Source of the DNA: Nostoc calcicola FACHB-3891
Lineage (GTDB): Bacteria > Cyanobacteriota > Cyanobacteriia > Cyanobacteriales > Nostocaceae
Assembly (NCBI RefSeq): GCF_014697355.1
Contig: NZ_JACJRQ010000014.1
Location: forward strand, 124,001 to 188,000
DNA: 64,000 nt
Reading direction: 5' to 3'
The translations under genes and the position numbers were made by a program. Positions 60,951 to 64,000 of the stretch are shown here, in pieces. The notes below the pieces were generated by a model that searched no databases, was not told the DNA's origin, and worked only from the letters and a program-made list of their open reading frames with translations. The stretch's first letter is position 1, and each line of letters starts with the position of its first letter.

Positions 60951-62366
60951 TTAAGAGTTATTCTCCCCCTGCCCCTCTGCCCCCTGCCCACCTCCCCCTC
61001 CACCTCCGACTTGCGGCTTCACCTGCACTGTGGCACCGGGTACTAAGTTGAATTGTCCATCGGTGACGATTTGCTCACCTGGTTGCAACCCTTGTTTGAT
61101 TGCCGTTTCGTTGCCAATGGTGTCGCCTACGGTAACTGGACGCATTTCTACTGTTTTGTCGGGTTTGACTAGAAATACAAACTGCCCTTGCTGTCCAGTT
61201 TGTATGGCTTGGGAAGGCACGGTTATCATATTCGGTTGTTCGCTGAGCTTGAGGACTACGTTGACAAACTGCCCTGGAACTAGGCGATCGTCTGTGTTGG
61301 TAAAGGTGGCTTTAAGTTGAATTGTGCCTGTTTGGGTATTGAGTCCGCTATCAACAAAAGTGAGTTCACCGCGTATGGGACGCGCTGTGTCTTTCGGAGG
61401 TATGGCACTGACTTCTAACTTGCCGTTAGCACTGTACTTCTTCAAATCTGGCAGCAATCTTTGAGGAATGGAAAAGGTGACGTAAATCGGGCGGATTTGG
61501 CTGATGGTAATTAAAGGATCGGTGGCGTTGGCTTCTACCAAGTTACCTTGATTGAGTTTCAGACTACTTGTGCGTCCAGTAATTGGTGAGTAGATGGAAC
61601 TGTAGGAAAGCTGGATTTTGGCATTGTCGATCGCCGCTTCATCTGCTGCTACTGCTGCTTTGGCATTTTGCACATCTGCTTCGGCTGCGGCTACGGCTGC
61701 CTGAGCATCTGCTACTCCATTTTGATCTGCCTTGACTGTTGCCCGTTGAGCATCGGCTGTTGTCTGGAATTGATCCGCTTGTTCCTTACTGATTGCCCCT
61801 TCTTTGAGTAAGCTGTTGTATCTTTTCGCCTGGACATCTGCATTTTTGGCTTGGGCAACATCCTTGGCTACATTCGCTTTTGCTTGGTTGACTTGGGCGA
61901 TCGCTTTCACCACATTTGCCTGTGCCTGTTTCACCTGCGCCAAATCTTTGGCTTTGGCAGCATTCGCTTGCATCAGCGCTGCTTCCAAGGAACGGGAATC
62001 AATTTTAAATAACAAGTCTCCTTTTTTCACATTCTGTCCTTGCTGAAAATAAACTCCAGTAAGTTGTCCACCCACTTGTGACTTGACAGATACAGTGGAA
62101 TATGCTTCTACTGTTCCCGTAGCTGAGAGCTGTATGGGAATAGTTTTTTGAGTCGCAGTGGCAACTACCACTGGCACTGCTCGCTTTTTACCTGCTTGTT
62201 TGCCACTTGATTGAGCGTCAGTTGCATTACAAGCAGCACACAAGTAGGTCAAACCCAGCACCAGTAACCATAACCGTCCTCTTGAAATCAAGCCAGAAAA
62301 ACGAGGAATGCCTTGATCAACTGAAAATAAAGGTTTTGTCGTTTGAACTGAAATTAAACAACGCAT
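60951..62366 (-). CDS. RND efflux periplasmic adaptor (membrane fusion protein)
   Basis: 471 residues. N-terminal hydrophobic segment (LWLLVLGLTYLCAAC, ending near Cys46) suggests a lipoprotein or signal anchor. Biotinyl-lipoyl-like halves are QVGGQLTGVYFQQGQNVKKGDLLFKID and SPITGRTSSLKLNQGNLVEA; between them lies a long Ala-rich helical hairpin (VAQAKNADVQAKRYNSLLKEG). Beta-barrel region: FVDSGLNTQTGTIQLKATFTNTDDRLVPGQFVNVVL. It connects the pump to an outer-membrane channel. The C-terminus ends in a Gly-rich stretch. Upstream of the pump on the same strand, hence first in the operon. Confidence 0.92.
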   Translation of the reverse strand: MRCLISVQTTKPLFSVDQGIPRFSGLISRGRLWLLVLGLTYLCAACNATDAQSSGKQAGKKRAVPVVVATATQKTIPIQLSATGTVEAYSTVSVKSQVGGQLTGVYFQQGQNVKKGDLLFKIDSRSLEAALMQANAAKAKDLAQVKQAQANVVKAIAQVNQAKANVAKDVAQAKNADVQAKRYNSLLKEGAISKEQADQFQTTADAQRATVKADQNGVADAQAAVAAAEADVQNAKAAVAADEAAIDNAKIQLSYSSIYSPITGRTSSLKLNQGNLVEANATDPLITISQIRPIYVTFSIPQRLLPDLKKYSANGKLEVSAIPPKDTARPIRGELTFVDSGLNTQTGTIQLKATFTNTDDRLVPGQFVNVVLKLSEQPNMITVPSQAIQTGQQGQFVFLVKPDKTVEMRPVTVGDTIGNETAIKQGLQPGEQIVTDGQFNLVPGATVQVKPQVGGGGGGGQGAEGQGENNS

Positions 62367-63098
62367 ATCGACAATCAGGGGAAAAGGAAAGTAGACAGAT
62401 GTAGTGGTATGTTATTGGTTTTACTAAAGTCAGCCAAAACGAGCCAACTGCATTAGCGATCGCCTGCTTTTAGTCGGTAGTTAATTATCACAATGAGCGT
62501 CACCTATTCCTCGAAGGGTAGGGTTTGTTGCCAAACATTGTATTTTCCACAAAATCGTTGCGATCGATTTTTAGTGGAGTAATTTAATATTAGTTCCTCT
62601 AACTATTAGCATACTAAATAATTTATTTTTTAGCCTAGCTCTTAAGAGAGAAATTTGTGTGAAGCTGGCTTGACTTTTGTATGAATATATTGTGACATTT
62701 GTGAATAATTCAACTCCAAATATCTGATTATTTATGGTTACTCTTAACTAATAAATCTATATATCTAGCATTTCCCGTTCTAGTGAGGTACAAGGTAGGG
62801 GCGCAAAGCTTTGCGTCCCTACAAATTTCTCTAACTTATTTGATTGGGAACCGCTATAGTATTACTATTTTATTTTTTAAATTAGCTATGCATACAAAGA
62901 GTCGTAGAAAATTAAAATGTATCGATTTGTCTGCGAAATGTAAATATTATTTATATATTTTGAGCAAGAATATATCAGACTTATGTTTTATCTTTGAACT
63001 TGTAAAATATAAAAATAGCTCGTCAATTTATAGCATAAAGATAACACAGAGATTCATAGTTGTTTTTGGTTATAAGTTAGGGTATAAAACAAGTAAAC
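62367..63098. other. Gene-free region upstream of the efflux operon
   Basis: About 730 bp. The first part (62367-62760) should hold the promoter of the efflux operon but shows no distinct elements. A miniature element occupies 62765-62857 and the rest is AT-rich. The plus-strand frame at 62783-63166 starts in the repeat and is not protein-like. Confidence 0.5.
62765..62857. repeat. Miniature inverted-repeat element, TAGC-nTTCCC family (copy 4)
   Basis: Left TAGCATTTCCCG (from 62766) and right GGGAACCGCTAT (to 62857) with TA on the right side. The core is GTAGGGGCGCAAAGCTTTGCGTCCCTAC. The left end is slightly eroded (A for G). Confidence 0.7.
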
Positions 63099-63788
63099 TC
63101 AATCCTTTAACTTCGCAACCATTTCAGCACGGGCACAAACGTCTAGTTTTTGAAACATCCGCTTGAGTAGCTGTTTGACAGCATCACGACTGATATGTAA
63201 CTTCAAAGCGATTTCTCGATTGCTCAAGCCTTGGGCAACTAATTGAGCAACATCAACTTCTCGTGGTGTCAGACAATTGGCTAAAGATGGAGCGATCGCA
63301 AGGCGAAAAGTTGCTAAACGAACGGATAAATGCTGGCACAGAGAACTCAATTGAATCAGATCGGCATCATTAAAGGCGGGAAGCTCTTTTGAGCGCAGAA
63401 AATAAATTCCACCAAGCAACCGACCGACGCCGATTAGCGGTGCAACCATACCATATTCGATTCCATAGATGCGGAACACAGATTGATAGAGTTCGCTCTG
63501 ATACCAATTTTGGAGAGACTGTACTGATAGAGTATGAACTGGAATTTGATGCTGAATCATCAGCTGACTGACGCGATCGCCATTTCGTCCAATTTTCTGA
63601 TAGCGATGGCGAAACGTATCAGGCAATCCCCACAAGTCTGACGCAATGACTTGAAAACGGCTATCCAGCAAATCCAATCCCCAAGCACTAGCTCCAACTA
63701 ATTCACCTGCATACTCCAAAAAGCAAGAGCGCAACTGAGCTTCATTGGATACCGTTGCGATCTTTTCAACCAAAGGAGCAAATTTCAT
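63099..63788 (-). CDS. GAF-type LuxR family transcriptional regulator
   Basis: 229 residues. The N-terminal 150 residues look like a small-ligand GAF-like sensor (VGASAWGLDLLD; YGMVAPLIGVGRLLGGIYFLR). The C-terminus is a LuxR helix-turn-helix: LTPREVDVAQLVAQGLSNREIALKLHISRDAVKQLLKRMFQKLDVCARAEMVAKL. A DNA-binding regulator; target unknown. Divergent from the MAPEG-like gene 80 bp away, which it may control. ATG at 63788. Confidence 0.88.
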   Translation of the reverse strand: MKFAPLVEKIATVSNEAQLRSCFLEYAGELVGASAWGLDLLDSRFQVIASDLWGLPDTFRHRYQKIGRNGDRVSQLMIQHQIPVHTLSVQSLQNWYQSELYQSVFRIYGIEYGMVAPLIGVGRLLGGIYFLRSKELPAFNDADLIQLSSLCQHLSVRLATFRLAIAPSLANCLTPREVDVAQLVAQGLSNREIALKLHISRDAVKQLLKRMFQKLDVCARAEMVAKLKD

Positions 63789-63868
63789 AAACTTATACCC
63801 AGTTGGGGACTTGGCTACTTAGCTGCAAATCTCTATTTTATAAAATTGACCCGCAGTTGAGATTTGCT

Positions 63869-64000
63869 ATGTCTATCCCTGTTACAACATTTTTTGTCGG
63901 ACTCAATGGCTTGATTGCATTTGCCCTTTCTTATATTGTCGTAATGGAGCGTACCAGAACTCGAATTTGGCACGGAGAAACTGAGGCACAAGTTATAAAC
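63869..64000 (+). CDS. MAPEG-like membrane protein, N-terminal fragment
   Basis: Open to the right window edge. The 44 visible residues (MSIPVTTFFVGLNGLIAFALSYIVVMERTRTRIWHGE...) match the first helix and following RT-x-x-R-I-x-H segment of MAPEG (glutathione-S-transferase-like) membrane proteins. ATG at 63869. Identification is based on a short stretch only. Confidence 0.65.
   Translation, partial: MSIPVTTFFVGLNGLIAFALSYIVVMERTRTRIWHGETEAQVIN

Noticed and set aside
62783-63166. 127-codon plus-strand frame between the efflux operon and the LuxR gene
   Set aside because: It begins inside a miniature repeat, has low-complexity AT-driven composition and overlaps the LuxR coding region; no family features.

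Overview
The window comes from a filamentous, probably heterocystous cyanobacterium of the Nostoc/Anabaena type. The evidence is the frequent GCGATCGC (HIP1) octamers inside and between genes, short tandem and palindromic repeats in most intergenic spaces, and families that are mainly cyanobacterial: DUF1822, DUF928, CHAT-CHASE2, DUF4347, ABA4-like, Uma2, and a GyrB intein at the site known from Synechocystis. No ribosomal RNA, prophage or CRISPR array was seen. One tRNA is present.

Layout. 0-2.3 kb: 5' part of gyrB (minus strand) interrupted by an HNH intein that runs off the left edge. 2.6-9.5 kb: miaA, a Uma2 nuclease, a nucleotidyltransferase, a toxin-antitoxin pair whose toxin carries a stop codon, glcD, a GHL10 hydrolase and a membrane protein. 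9.9-13.5 kb: a PAS/GAF histidine-kinase-like sensor with degenerate kinase motifs, tRNA-Lys(CUU), an intact VapBC pair, and a small ORF split by a miniature transposon. 13.6-24.2 kb: ABA4-like protein, COG0523 GTPase, a DUF1822 / CHAT-CHASE2 / DUF928 trio, oligopeptidase A, an O-methyltransferase and mtnA. 24.7-32.3 kb: two large repetitive RTX-type secreted proteins on the minus strand, with a decayed third copy between them. 32.9-41.1 kb: an AGE-family epimerase, a second Uma2, an IS630 remnant, then an island with a restriction-like nuclease domain, a P-loop ATPase, a membrane-anchored TerB-C protein and a DUF815 AAA protein.

41.4-51.1 kb looks like a biosynthetic cluster: a sedoheptulose-7-phosphate-cyclase-like enzyme, a ROK kinase fused to an alcohol dehydrogenase, a phytanoyl-CoA-type dioxygenase, a divergent phosphoglucose-isomerase-like protein and a glucokinase-like kinase, with a convergent EamA exporter. 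The enzyme set resembles C7-cyclitol (valiolone-type) pathways but lacks a visible transferase or ligase, so the product cannot be named. 51.2-64 kb: an AlkA-like glycosylase, a sterol-desaturase/SDR fusion, a 1-kb repeat-rich gene-poor stretch, a DUF4347/DUF4114 exoprotein, an RND efflux pump with its adaptor, a LuxR-type regulator and the start of a MAPEG-like gene.

The strongest candidates for undescribed biology are the cyclitol-like cluster, whose cyclase carries a degenerate second copy of its own C-terminal half, and the TerB-C/ATPase island. Miniature inverted-repeat elements are unusually visible here: several have clean target duplications, share central palindromes, or lie inside coding sequence. 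All family assignments are from motif recognition by eye; no database search was run.
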